DNA of 64,000 bases from Delta-02 sp964513565 (GTDB lineage Bacteria; Desulfobacterota; Syntrophorhabdia; Syntrophorhabdales; Syntrophorhabdaceae). Each line of letters opens with the position of its first letter. The stretch's first letter is position 1. Both the position numbers and the translations under genes were made by a program. The notes under the pieces were generated by a model. The model had not been told where the DNA came from, ran no database searches, and saw only the letters and a program-made list of their open reading frames with translations. Location of the stretch: the NCBI GenBank assembly GCA_964513565.1, contig CAZENE010000014.1, positions 13,569 through 77,568 of the forward strand, read 5' to 3'. Shown here one piece after another: positions 33,463-41,203 of the stretch.

Positions 33463-34460
33463 TCCTGCCTTCCTTCGAGCATTTCGACGAATGCTTCGAT
33501 CCGCATCTTCGTCCGTGAATCGAGGGCTTTAGGTAGATCCCCTTCAAGCGTCAGAATGGGGACGGGTATTGTCTCCCGCAGGATCACATCTTCTATCGCT
33601 CTGAAGCAAAAAGCCTGAACATAATGAATGATCCCCTTTATGCCCCGCCGCTCTATTTCATTGCATATGTCGTCAAGTCGGGCGAATATTCCATAAGGAT
33701 ACGTATAGAGAAGGTATCGTTCCACAATATCGCACGTGGTGCAGGGTAGAGAAAATTGACGCTGGGTCTCATTATATACGACATATCCCCCAACATTTTC
33801 GATGAATTCGTAAAGCCCGGTCAGGATCGGCGGAACACCGATATATCCAAGGGGTATTCCATCTTTCCTTTCCCTCTTCCGCGCCTCTGCTATAAATTTA
33901 CCCGCCTCTTCAGAGTATTCCGCTATGTTGCCGAGCATATCCGAAGACCGGACAAGCCAGAGATGGTTCTCGCCGCCCGTCACGTTCCTCTCACTCCAAG
34001 TCATTGTGTCTATCTCTGAGAGCCTGGACCGAGCAAACTCGATCTGCCTTTCAACCTCAACGATGGATTCCCGGTCTGCACCGAGTTCTTTTTTCAGTTT
34101 TTCAATCTCGCGCGACAGGACCTTGCCGTCACGATCGTACGGAAAGGAGAAAGGGATCGTGCGCATGCCCCTGTAACGGAGGATCTCTGCCAATGCCTGC
34201 GTATTGCTGCAGTCTCCCTCCATTACTGTAATAACGCCGGCCATATCATGTTCCATGATGACGCCGTAAATGCCCTTGATCCAGTTACACATGCTCCTGG
34301 GAAAACCATCACGTTCAGCGCGGTCAATAAAGTGTTGAGGATCGGGATCCGTCACAAAAATATTATTAAGGTCGCATGGTTCATATCCCGCGGCGAAAAT
34401 AAGTTCGACAGGGACAGTTGTTGTGAACCCGATCGTCCCTTTTCCAGTTTTTGTTTTCAT
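33459..34460 (-). CDS. 2-hydroxyacyl-CoA dehydratase subunit D-like Fe-S protein
   Basis: About 333 residues of the HgdB/BcrC-like (2-hydroxyglutaryl-CoA dehydratase D) family. Conserved Cys occur in FAAGYEPCDLNN, PRSMCNWIKGIYG, EGDCSNTQAL, SLPCTTCDIVERYL and HYVQAFCFRAIED, suitable for [4Fe-4S] binding. Family members do radical-type reductions or dehydrations and need a HgdC-like ATPase activator, which is not present here. ATG 34460 (MKTKTGKG) is preferred over longer starts. This standalone form next to DUF4911 and tldD is probably not a classical amino acid fermentation enzyme. Confidence 0.8.
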   Translation of the reverse strand: MKTKTGKGTIGFTTTVPVELIFAAGYEPCDLNNIFVTDPDPQHFIDRAERDGFPRSMCNWIKGIYGVIMEHDMAGVITVMEGDCSNTQALAEILRYRGMRTIPFSFPYDRDGKVLSREIEKLKKELGADRESIVEVERQIEFARSRLSEIDTMTWSERNVTGGENHLWLVRSSDMLGNIAEYSEEAGKFIAEARKRERKDGIPLGYIGVPPILTGLYEFIENVGGYVVYNETQRQFSLPCTTCDIVERYLLYTYPYGIFARLDDICNEIERRGIKGIIHYVQAFCFRAIEDVILRETIPVPILTLEGDLPKALDSRTKMRIEAFVEMLEGRQE

Positions 34461-34636
34461 AGATTTTAAGATAATACGTTTTCCTGCAATCTTGCAACCT
34501 TGGAAATTCACATGAACTCGCCGGGTCCTTCCTGCCGCCTCCATTGAAAAGCCCTTCGATCCCGGCTCAAGAAATTGCATCGCAAAGAGGGGAAGAATTC
34601 CCGGGCCCCCGGGCCTTCGCCGGGGTATCGTACACT

Positions 34637-35809
34637 CTAGGTCCCGGGTGACGATGTCGGGGCGGAAACAGGCTTTCGCCGGGACAGTGAGGTTTTTGCG
34701 AGATTTTTGTCGTGGTATCGCGCGTCATGGGTAACTTTTTTCCCGGTGGCAATGCAAGGAGGCACACCGGGCATGCTTTTTGCGCCCGCGCCCGACGATT
34801 CGGTTCGAAGTATGATAAGCCCGACATGCCTGCCGCGATATATATCTATCTCGAAATGCATGTTGTTCCAGAGAAAACAAATTCGCTCTTTTGCAAGGAC
34901 CTGTGTTTTTTGATCTTGAAGGCGCATCAGATTGCAATATTCCTGTTCGGGTATCAACTCTTCTTCCTCGATAGACCGGTTATCTCCCACGATCCTCGTC
35001 CGGGCCAAAAAATAAAAATTGAGCCCGTCCTGACCGCGCCTGCGAATACGTATCTGTGTCCTCTTGTCTTTTGTCTTCAGGTAGATCTGCTGTATGTCGA
35101 GTCTTTGATGGGACGGAAGGCCCGTCATATCGATATGCCTCACAAGGTATTTCTCCTGTATCGGAGAAACATCGGGAATGCCGATGATAGCCGCGATCGC
35201 GGAGAAGGTCCGGCGTATCTTGCCCTCAAAATCCGTGCTGTTATCGATTATCTTGAAACGCGGATGACCAAGCCAGCTTTCCTGGGTCCTCAGGTCGATG
35301 CGGAGGGCCTCTTCCGGGGTCTCGAGGCGCGCCGAGTTGTTCTCGCCCGTGTAATACTCGAGCGCCCCATCGGCCGCGGTAACGAGGTGGATGATCCCGT
35401 CGTACCGGTGACGGATGGCGGCACGGGTCATGCCTTTCTTTTTCAGGATCTGATTGAAGACATCGTCCGTCAGAAATGCGCGGACGTCCATAATACCCCT
35501 GTCAAGCAGGATGACCTTCCGGCGCTCGGGGAATATCCGCGACACTGCCTCCTTATACGTATCTTCGAACGAGACCTGCATGTCAAATATCGCCTCTTCG
35601 AACAGAACGATCTGCCCCGGCTTGTCCATTTTACGGCGGTCGATGCCGTTGCCTGTGATGAGTGTCGCCGTTTCCGGAACGACAAAAACCATGAAACCAT
35701 GGTCCGAAAGCTTCTCCGTGAGGTATGCAAGTGACGAGCTCTTGCCAGAGCACGGCCCCCCCGTAAGGACGATCATAGAAACAGGGTTAAGAAGGCGGGA
35801 GTCAGGCAT
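34637..35809 (-). CDS. P-loop ATPase (AAA_28-like) fused to a CYTH-like domain
   Basis: A 390-residue protein. Residues about 10-185 are a P-loop kinase-like domain: VLTGGPCSGKSSSLAYL (Walker A) and KVILLDRGIMDVRAFL (Walker B-like). Residues about 205-360 are CYTH-like: SPIQEKYLV, QIYLKTKDKRTQIRIRRRGQ, FYFLARTR and EEEELIPEQEY, then EIDIYRG and VTHDARYHDKNLAK. CYTH domains bind triphosphate substrates. Similar fusions are known in eukaryotes (TRPL translocation defect protein 14-like). Substrate unknown. It starts the minus-strand group leading to tldD. Confidence 0.78.
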   Translation of the reverse strand: MPDSRLLNPVSMIVLTGGPCSGKSSSLAYLTEKLSDHGFMVFVVPETATLITGNGIDRRKMDKPGQIVLFEEAIFDMQVSFEDTYKEAVSRIFPERRKVILLDRGIMDVRAFLTDDVFNQILKKKGMTRAAIRHRYDGIIHLVTAADGALEYYTGENNSARLETPEEALRIDLRTQESWLGHPRFKIIDNSTDFEGKIRRTFSAIAAIIGIPDVSPIQEKYLVRHIDMTGLPSHQRLDIQQIYLKTKDKRTQIRIRRRGQDGLNFYFLARTRIVGDNRSIEEEELIPEQEYCNLMRLQDQKTQVLAKERICFLWNNMHFEIDIYRGRHVGLIILRTESSGAGAKSMPGVPPCIATGKKVTHDARYHDKNLAKTSLSRRKPVSAPTSSPGT

Positions 35810-35822
35810 GAGAACCTCGTGA

Positions 35823-35952
35823 ATCGTAAGACGTAAATCGTAAAACGTAAGATTTTTTATAAATATAGAGCATAGCGTAAATCCAATCGTCCATCCGGCT
35901 ACGTTTTGCCGAAATCTTCACATTTTACGTTTTACGATTTACGTCTTACGAT
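35823..35952. repeat. long intergenic hairpin with 28-bp perfect arms
   Basis: Arms 35823-35850 (atcgtaagacgtaaatcg then taaaacgtaa) and 35925-35952 are exact inverted copies around a 74-nt loop. It fills the gap between thiH and the AAA-CYTH gene. Sequence words match the repeats at 30782-30904 and 62811-62853. It could be a mobile palindromic repeat or affect transcript ends. Confidence 0.85.
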
Positions 35953-35956
35953 CTGT

Positions 35957-37009
35957 TCAGCTATTCACAATATTCCGCCAGTCCGTCACGACCGGATCGA
36001 AACCTTTCGCTACGAGCATTGCTTTTACTTCATCGAAGCTCCGCGGATCGAATACCTGGAACTGGCCGTCATCATAGTCCGACCTTTCGACGTATCCTCC
36101 GACCCGGGTCGAGGAACCTGCCGACATCTTTGTGACACCGAATTCGATTATGCGGTCTCGAAAAGCAGGCATTTCCCTCGTCGAGATGCTAATGCCGGCC
36201 CGGGGGAAAAACAGCCTCGCGGTGCACATTATCTTCAGCATTTCCTTATCCGAGACTTCGAGATAATGATGCTCGTCATCCGCAACACGCCGCAAACGCG
36301 GAAAAGCAAGACCGAACTCAACGCCCGGATATTTCCTTTCCAGGTGCCTGACATGCTCGAAAAGCGCAATAATGTCCTGCCTCCAATCGGTAAGACCGAG
36401 GAGGACACCCATAGATATGTGCCGCATCCCTGACCGCGCTATGCGGTCCGGCGCCTCGATACGATAATCGTATACCTTCTTGGGGCCGGCCAGATGGAGT
36501 TCATCATAGCGTGCGCGGTTGTATGTTTCCTGGTACACCGTTACCCCGTCAACGCCTGCCAGGTAGAGTTCCCGATATTCATGCTCATCGAGCGGGTAGA
36601 CTTCGATCGCCACATAAGGAAAATATCGGGAAGCAATGATGCAGGCATCCCGTATATATTGCGGCGGGGAGTGAAAACGCGATTCACCGGTCAGAATAAG
36701 ACAGCTGCGTATCCCGGTCGCAGCAAGCGCGGCGCATTCCCTGTCTACGTCTTCCAACGAAAGCTTGCTTCGGGGAATGATCTCCGAAGATGCGTGAAAA
36801 CCGCAGTAGACACATTCATTCTGGCAGTAATTGGATATATAAAGAGGGGCATAAAGGCTGATAGTCCGACCGAACTGGCGACGGGTCAGTTCGCGCGCCG
36901 CATGCGCCATTTCCTCGAGCAGTTCCCTGTCGTCGCACGAGAAGATACGGCGAACATCATTTATCGTTAAATGCTCGAGATCGATTCCGGAAAGACCCTT
37001 ATTCATCAT
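35957..37009 (-). CDS. thiH: 2-iminoacetate synthase, ThiH
   Basis: About 350 residues. A radical SAM enzyme cleaving tyrosine to dehydroglycine for the thiazole ring of thiamine. The cluster motif CX3CX2C is in NYCQNECVYCGFHAS. Later family segments are TGESRFHSPPQYI, VTVYQETYNRARYDELH and MGVLLGLTDWRQD, ending TDWRNIVNS. ATG 37009 overlaps the thiG stop. It is last in thiE-thiS-thiG-thiH. Anaerobes use ThiH in place of the oxygen-dependent ThiO. Confidence 0.93.
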   Translation of the reverse strand: MMNKGLSGIDLEHLTINDVRRIFSCDDRELLEEMAHAARELTRRQFGRTISLYAPLYISNYCQNECVYCGFHASSEIIPRSKLSLEDVDRECAALAATGIRSCLILTGESRFHSPPQYIRDACIIASRYFPYVAIEVYPLDEHEYRELYLAGVDGVTVYQETYNRARYDELHLAGPKKVYDYRIEAPDRIARSGMRHISMGVLLGLTDWRQDIIALFEHVRHLERKYPGVEFGLAFPRLRRVADDEHHYLEVSDKEMLKIMCTARLFFPRAGISISTREMPAFRDRIIEFGVTKMSAGSSTRVGGYVERSDYDDGQFQVFDPRSFDEVKAMLVAKGFDPVVTDWRNIVNS

Positions 37010-37775
37010 AGAGGAACCCCGTAAGTGGTGACGATGCGCGCGCCGTTGTCCTTTCCTGACCCATTTTTGCGAGATACGCCATTCTTCCAGCCTCGACACC
37101 CCGCGCAAATGCCGCAGCCATTAAAGGCGGGTTCTCGGCATCGGCGACCGCTGTATTTGCGAGCACCGCGTCCGCCCCTATCTCCATTGCCTCAGCGGCA
37201 TGCGAAGGCCTTCCTATCCCCGCATCGACGACAACGGGCACCTCGGTGATCTCTTCTATCAGAACTTCGATAAGCGCCCGCATTCTCAGACCCTGATTAG
37301 AACCGATAAGGGATCCCAGCGGCATGACAGCAGCCGCCCCGGCATCAACAAGGGCCCTCGCCGCGTACAGGTCCGGGCTCATATAAGGCAGCACGATGAA
37401 ACCCTCGGCGGATAATATCTTCGTAGCCTTTATAGTTTCCTGGTTGTCGGGCAGCAGATAACGGCTGTCATTGATAACCTCGATCTTGATCCAGTCGCCG
37501 TATCCGGCCTCTTTTGCAATGCGGGCTATCCGGACAGCCTCTTCGGAATTTCGCGCGCCTGACGTATTCACCATAATCGTGGTTTTCTCAGGTATAAACG
37601 AAAGAATGTTCTCGTCCGATTCCTCGAGGTCGATCCTGCGCAGCGCGACGGTAACGAGCTCGGACCCCGAACTCATTATAGCCTCTTTCATGGCCGCTTT
37701 ATTTCCGAATTTTCCGGTGCCGAGAAAGAAACGGCTTTTGAATTCCCTGCCGGCGATTAATAATTTGTCATCCAT
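36999..37775 (-). CDS. thiG: thiazole synthase, ThiG
   Basis: About 258 residues. A TIM-barrel enzyme condensing DXP, dehydroglycine and ThiS thiocarboxylate to the thiazole. Motifs: FKSRFFLGTGKFGNKAAMKE, EIVTVALRRIDL-like, LLPDNQETIKATKILSAEGF, AVMPLGSLIGSNQGLR and VVDAGIGRPSHAAEAMEIGA. ATG 37775 has a very strong RBS (ggggagg). The upstream in-frame extension is antisense-like and ignored. It follows thiS by 1 bp. Confidence 0.95.
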   Translation of the reverse strand: MDDKLLIAGREFKSRFFLGTGKFGNKAAMKEAIMSSGSELVTVALRRIDLEESDENILSFIPEKTTIMVNTSGARNSEEAVRIARIAKEAGYGDWIKIEVINDSRYLLPDNQETIKATKILSAEGFIVLPYMSPDLYAARALVDAGAAAVMPLGSLIGSNQGLRMRALIEVLIEEITEVPVVVDAGIGRPSHAAEAMEIGADAVLANTAVADAENPPLMAAAFARGVEAGRMAYLAKMGQERTTARASSPLTGFLYDE

Positions 37776-37776
37776 T

Positions 37777-37977
37777 TCAACCTCCCCCCACAAAGGACAC
37801 CATTTCAACGCGGTCTCCTTCGGTGAGGACCGTCAAAGGCCACTTATCGTTTTTTACAACATCATTATTGAGGACAAGGATCACCCGCCGGGGGTCCGCC
37901 TTGCCTGAATAGACAAGCCGGTTAAGGTCCATGCCTTCCGGAATATCCAGTGACCTGCCGTTAAACGTGATTTTCAT
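37777..37977 (-). CDS. thiS: sulfur carrier protein ThiS
   Basis: A 66-residue ubiquitin-fold protein: MKITFNGRSLDIPEGMDLN, RRVILVLNNDVVKNDKW, TVLTEGDRVEMVSFVGGG. The C-terminal Gly-Gly tail (here three Gly) is activated and thiocarboxylated to donate sulfur to the thiazole. The activating ThiF is not in this window. It overlaps thiE by 4 bp. Confidence 0.92.
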   Translation of the reverse strand: MKITFNGRSLDIPEGMDLNRLVYSGKADPRRVILVLNNDVVKNDKWPLTVLTEGDRVEMVSFVGGG

Positions 37978-38567
37978 TTTGCTGCCTTCTTGATCCGTTT
38001 CAATAGTTCCGGTGCGTTGGTGCATGCCCGTACGACACCGATCGTTTTTGCTCCTGCGCGCAGGACGTCGTCAATATTGGTAAGGTCGATACCACCAATT
38101 GCAACAGCCGGGATGTCGAGCTTCAGCGCGGCCTCCGCAACATATACGAGGCCTACTGCGGGCCTGCCCGGTTTGGTAGGCGTCGGATAGACCGGACCGG
38201 TTGAAATATAGTCTGCGCCGTCATTTATCGCCTGCCTGGCCTGGTCCAGGTCGTGAGTCGTCTTGCCGACAATCAGGTCATCGCCGACGATAGCACGCGC
38301 TTCCCGGGTCGACATGTCCTGCCCGATATGAACTCCGTCAGCCCCCGCTTTAACAGCCAGTCGGGGATCATCGTTCAGAATAAAGACGAAATCCTTTACC
38401 TTTTTATATTCCATGAGTTCACGAGCTTTTTCAAGGATTGCCTTTTCATCGCTCGTCTTGTCTCTGAGCTGAACGATGGCCGCACCGTCATTGACCGCCT
38501 GTTTGAGATCATTTACCGATGCGGAAATTACATAAAGGTCATTTTTAAAGGGTATTTTTTTTGCCAT
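37974..38567 (-). CDS. thiE: thiamine-phosphate synthase, ThiE
   Basis: A 197-residue TIM barrel joining the pyrimidine and thiazole phosphates to thiamine phosphate. Motifs: GAAIVQLRDKTSDEKAILEK, FILNDDPRLAVKAGADGVHI, GQDMSTREARAIVG, DYISTGPVYPTPTKPG and IPAVAIGGIDLTNI. Length is normal. It is first in the operon; the 100 bp upstream show no CTGAGA-type TPP riboswitch core. Confidence 0.95.
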   Translation of the reverse strand: MAKKIPFKNDLYVISASVNDLKQAVNDGAAIVQLRDKTSDEKAILEKARELMEYKKVKDFVFILNDDPRLAVKAGADGVHIGQDMSTREARAIVGDDLIVGKTTHDLDQARQAINDGADYISTGPVYPTPTKPGRPAVGLVYVAEAALKLDIPAVAIGGIDLTNIDDVLRAGAKTIGVVRACTNAPELLKRIKKAAK

Positions 38568-38669
38568 TGCCTATTAAATTACATCAAAATGACAGACAAG
38601 TCCAAGTTTCTGTTATATCATCAAAGATGCGCTTCTCAACCCCCGGAACAAGCATAAACATCAGGGGCT

Positions 38670-39116
38670 CTAGATATAGTACATGATAGAAGCCGGCTCG
38701 CTCCTGAGCTTTTGCATCTCTACGAGGGATGCGAGAGTGTAACCGCTCAGGATGCCCTGCATGGCCGCACCGAGCGTGCTCCAGATTTCCCGCGTGATAC
38801 ATACTTTCGTTCTGTCACATACCGAGTTATCGCCGACACAGTCTACAATAGTGCAGGGTCCCTCAAGCACGGTGATAATATCGTAGATAGTTATCTGGTC
38901 TGGTGCACGGCTTAAGAGGTAACCCCCTTTCCTTCCGCGCTGGGCCTTAACGATGCGGCCCTTGTTCAGCGCCGAGAATATATGTTCCAAGTATTTTTCG
39001 GACACCTCCTGCCGTCTTGCAATATCCGAAAGAAAGACGGGAGTGCCATTTGTATAGTTCTCTGCAAGATCGATCATTGCACGCAGCCCGTACCTTCCCT
39101 TTGTCGATATCCTCAC
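38670..39116 (-). CDS. Rrf2-family transcriptional regulator (IscR/CymR-like)
   Basis: A 148-residue winged-helix regulator. The start MRISTKGRYGLRAMIDLAEN is classic Rrf2; the recognition part is RRQEVSEKYLEHIFSALNKG and the wing is RGRKGGYLLSRAP. Four Cys (CTIVDCVGDNSVC, then VCITREIW) could bind an Fe-S cluster as in IscR; CymR-type proteins instead respond to cysteine synthase. It is divergent from hydE-nifU-nifS-cysE. A dyad between them overlaps both promoters, so it probably represses itself and that operon. Confidence 0.9.
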   Translation of the reverse strand: MRISTKGRYGLRAMIDLAENYTNGTPVFLSDIARRQEVSEKYLEHIFSALNKGRIVKAQRGRKGGYLLSRAPDQITIYDIITVLEGPCTIVDCVGDNSVCDRTKVCITREIWSTLGAAMQGILSGYTLASLVEMQKLRSEPASIMYYI

Positions 39117-39143
39117 ATTAACACCTAGTATTTTAATGGGAAT

Positions 39144-39187
39144 AGTATAGATATTGTCTTGACACGAGTCAAGATGTTTCTTATAAT
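39144..39187. promoter_or_regulatory. divergent sigma-70 promoters sharing a dyad operator
   Basis: Plus strand: TTGACA (39159-39164), 17-bp spacer, TATAAT (39182-39187), driving hydE. Minus strand: TTGACT (complement of 39167-39172), 17-bp spacer, TATACT (complement of 39144-39149), driving the Rrf2 gene. The inverted repeat tcttgac-acga-gtcaaga (39157-39174) covers both -35 boxes. One bound dimer would block both promoters. Promoter quality is seen directly; the identity of the binding protein is inferred. Confidence 0.88.
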
Positions 39188-39270
39188 CGTCGGAATGTCA
39201 TTCACCCGTCTATCCTGCGGGTAGTATATGTATTATATTTACTTGGCATGAAAACGGGGACGGCGGACCC

Positions 39271-40311
39271 ATGGGAGCTGCGGAAGAATTTTCAAGAGAT
39301 ATGGTCATATCACTCCTTAAGAGTGAAGGAAGCGATCTGAAAGACCTCTACGCCCGGGCGGACAGGGTTCGGCAGGAACACATGGGCGACGAGGTTTATG
39401 TCCGGGGGATCATCGAATTCTCCAACCTTTGCTCCAACGATTGTCTCTACTGCGGCATACGGGCTTCAAATCTTAGGGTTAACCGGTATACGATGGGAAT
39501 TAATGAGATACGGGAAGCGATAAGGCCTTTCGAGAGCATGGGACATACAACGGTTGTTCTGCAGTCAGGCGAGACTCCCGGCCTTGATGACGAAGAGATC
39601 GGTCGGCTTATAAAAACCATCAAAACCGAGACCTCTCTGGCGGTTACGCTTTCGGTGGGCAACCGCCCTCCCGGGGCATACCGTTTCTGGAAGGAATGCG
39701 GCATGGACCGTTACCTGATCCGTTTCGAGACAAGCGACAGGCAATTGTTCGCCCGGCTTCATCCGGATTCATCGTTCGATGAACGGATCGAGTGCCTCCA
39801 CGTCCTTGAAGATCTGGGCGTGCAGACGGGAAGCGGATTTATGATCGGTCTCCCGGGAGAGTGTCTTGAGGTTTTGGCGGACAACATCCTGCTATGCAGG
39901 GAGCTTGACCTCGACATGATCGGGATCGGGCCCTACATACCGCATCCCGACACCCCCCTTGCAGCCAAACCGAACGCGTATGCGGAGCATGAAGAAATAT
40001 TTTACAAGGCCTTGTCTGCCTTAAGAATTGTGAACCCGGACGCCCATATCCCCGCAACCACGGCCTTTGACGCGGTGTTTCCCGGCTCCGGAAGAGATCT
40101 GGCCCTTACACGCGGGGCGAACATCTTTATGCCGAACAATACACCGGTCAAATACAGGAAGGACTATCTTCTTTATCCGGGAAAACCGTGTGTGGATGAG
40201 GACCCCGATCAGTGTGCCGCCAGCAGCCGGATGAGGATCGAGGCGATCGGAAGAAAGATGGGAGCAGGACCGGGGCACTCTTTTAAATTTAATAATAAAA
40301 GGATACAATAA
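39271..40311 (+). CDS. hydE: HydE-type radical SAM maturase
   Basis: A 346-residue radical SAM protein. The cluster motif CX3CX2C is in FSNLCSNDCLYCGIRASN. Further family segments are VVLQSGETPGLDDEEI, TLSVGNRPPGAYRFW, RFETSDRQLFARLHPD, GSGFMIGLPGE and IGIGPYIPHPDTPLA. HydE helps build the diiron dithiolate site of [FeFe]-hydrogenase. hydF and hydG are not nearby; here the gene leads an Fe-S assembly operon. The start ATG 39271 has a weak RBS (acggcgga). A BioB-like relative is a less likely identity. Confidence 0.85.
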   Translation: MGAAEEFSRDMVISLLKSEGSDLKDLYARADRVRQEHMGDEVYVRGIIEFSNLCSNDCLYCGIRASNLRVNRYTMGINEIREAIRPFESMGHTTVVLQSGETPGLDDEEIGRLIKTIKTETSLAVTLSVGNRPPGAYRFWKECGMDRYLIRFETSDRQLFARLHPDSSFDERIECLHVLEDLGVQTGSGFMIGLPGECLEVLADNILLCRELDLDMIGIGPYIPHPDTPLAAKPNAYAEHEEIFYKALSALRIVNPDAHIPATTAFDAVFPGSGRDLALTRGANIFMPNNTPVKYRKDYLLYPGKPCVDEDPDQCAASSRMRIEAIGRKMGAGPGHSFKFNNKRIQ

Positions 40312-40366
40312 CCTATACATATCGGCCCTTTGGGCTGAATTAAGGAAACCTTGAAAGGAGCACGTT

Positions 40367-41203
40367 ATGTGGGAATATACGGACAAGGTAAAAGAGCATT
40401 TTCTCAATCCGAAAAATACCGGGGAGATCGAGAACCCGGATGCCGTGGCCGAAGTGGGCTCTATCGCTTGCGGGGATGCCCTGAAGCTCACGATGAAGCT
40501 CGACGAGAACAAGAAGATCGTGGATGCCAGGTTCAAGACATTCGGATGTGCAAGCGCTATCGCCTCGGCATCGGCTTTGACCGAGATCTTGAAGGGAAAA
40601 ACCATTGAGGAGGCTGAGAAAATAACAAATCAGGATATCGCCGATTACCTTGGAGGGCTCCCACCGGAAAAAATGCATTGCTCTGTGCTCGGACAGGAGG
40701 CCCTTGAAAAAGCCATCGAGAATTATCGCGGCGTCCCGCATAAAAAGCCGGAAGAGGTAATAGTGTGCGCGTGCTTTGGCGTGACCGACGGAGAGATCGA
40801 GCGTGCTGTCAGACAGAATCATCTTACCAGCGTGGAAGAGGTAACGAACTATACGAAGGCCGGCGGCGGCTGCGGAAACTGCCATGACAAGATACAGGCG
40901 ATCATCGATCGTGTGTACGACACAGAGAAAAGACAGGCGCAGCCCGTTGAAAGACCGAAGCTCTCCAATCTGCAGAAGATCCGCTTGATCGAGGAGACGA
41001 TCGACCGCGAGATACGGCCATCCCTCAAACATGACGGGGGCGACATAGAACTCGTGGATGTCATCGGCAATAGAGTACTCGTCGCACTGCGGGGAGCATG
41101 TGCGGTCTGTCATGCATCGCAGCTAACCATGAAAAGCCTCGTCCAGGGAAAACTCCAGGAATTTGTTGCGCCGGAACTCGTCGTCGAGGAGGTGGCCTCA
41201 TGA
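40367..41203 (+). CDS. nifU: NifU-type Fe-S cluster scaffold
   Basis: A 278-residue three-part scaffold. Residues 1-125 are IscU-like (EYTDKVKEHFLNPKNTGEIE, ARFKTFGCASAIASASALTE, EKMHCSVLG). The centre is a BFD-like [2Fe-2S] domain (VCACFGVTDGEIERAV, GGGCGNCHDKI). The C-terminus is Nfu-like (IRPSLKHDGGDIELVDVIGN, RGACAVCHASQLTM). RBS gaaaggag precedes the ATG. Its stop overlaps the nifS start (ATGA). The two together assemble clusters from cysteine sulfur and iron. Confidence 0.95.
   Translation: MWEYTDKVKEHFLNPKNTGEIENPDAVAEVGSIACGDALKLTMKLDENKKIVDARFKTFGCASAIASASALTEILKGKTIEEAEKITNQDIADYLGGLPPEKMHCSVLGQEALEKAIENYRGVPHKKPEEVIVCACFGVTDGEIERAVRQNHLTSVEEVTNYTKAGGGCGNCHDKIQAIIDRVYDTEKRQAQPVERPKLSNLQKIRLIEETIDREIRPSLKHDGGDIELVDVIGNRVLVALRGACAVCHASQLTMKSLVQGKLQEFVAPELVVEEVAS

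Noticed and set aside
34712..35734. Plus-strand open frame of 340 codons
   Set aside because: Antisense to the P-loop/CYTH gene, whose Walker motifs are clear; high GC third positions produce the shadow frame.
38568..38669. Possible TPP riboswitch upstream of thiE
   Set aside because: Only about 100 bp and no CTGAGA or ACCTGATC-like core on the minus strand.
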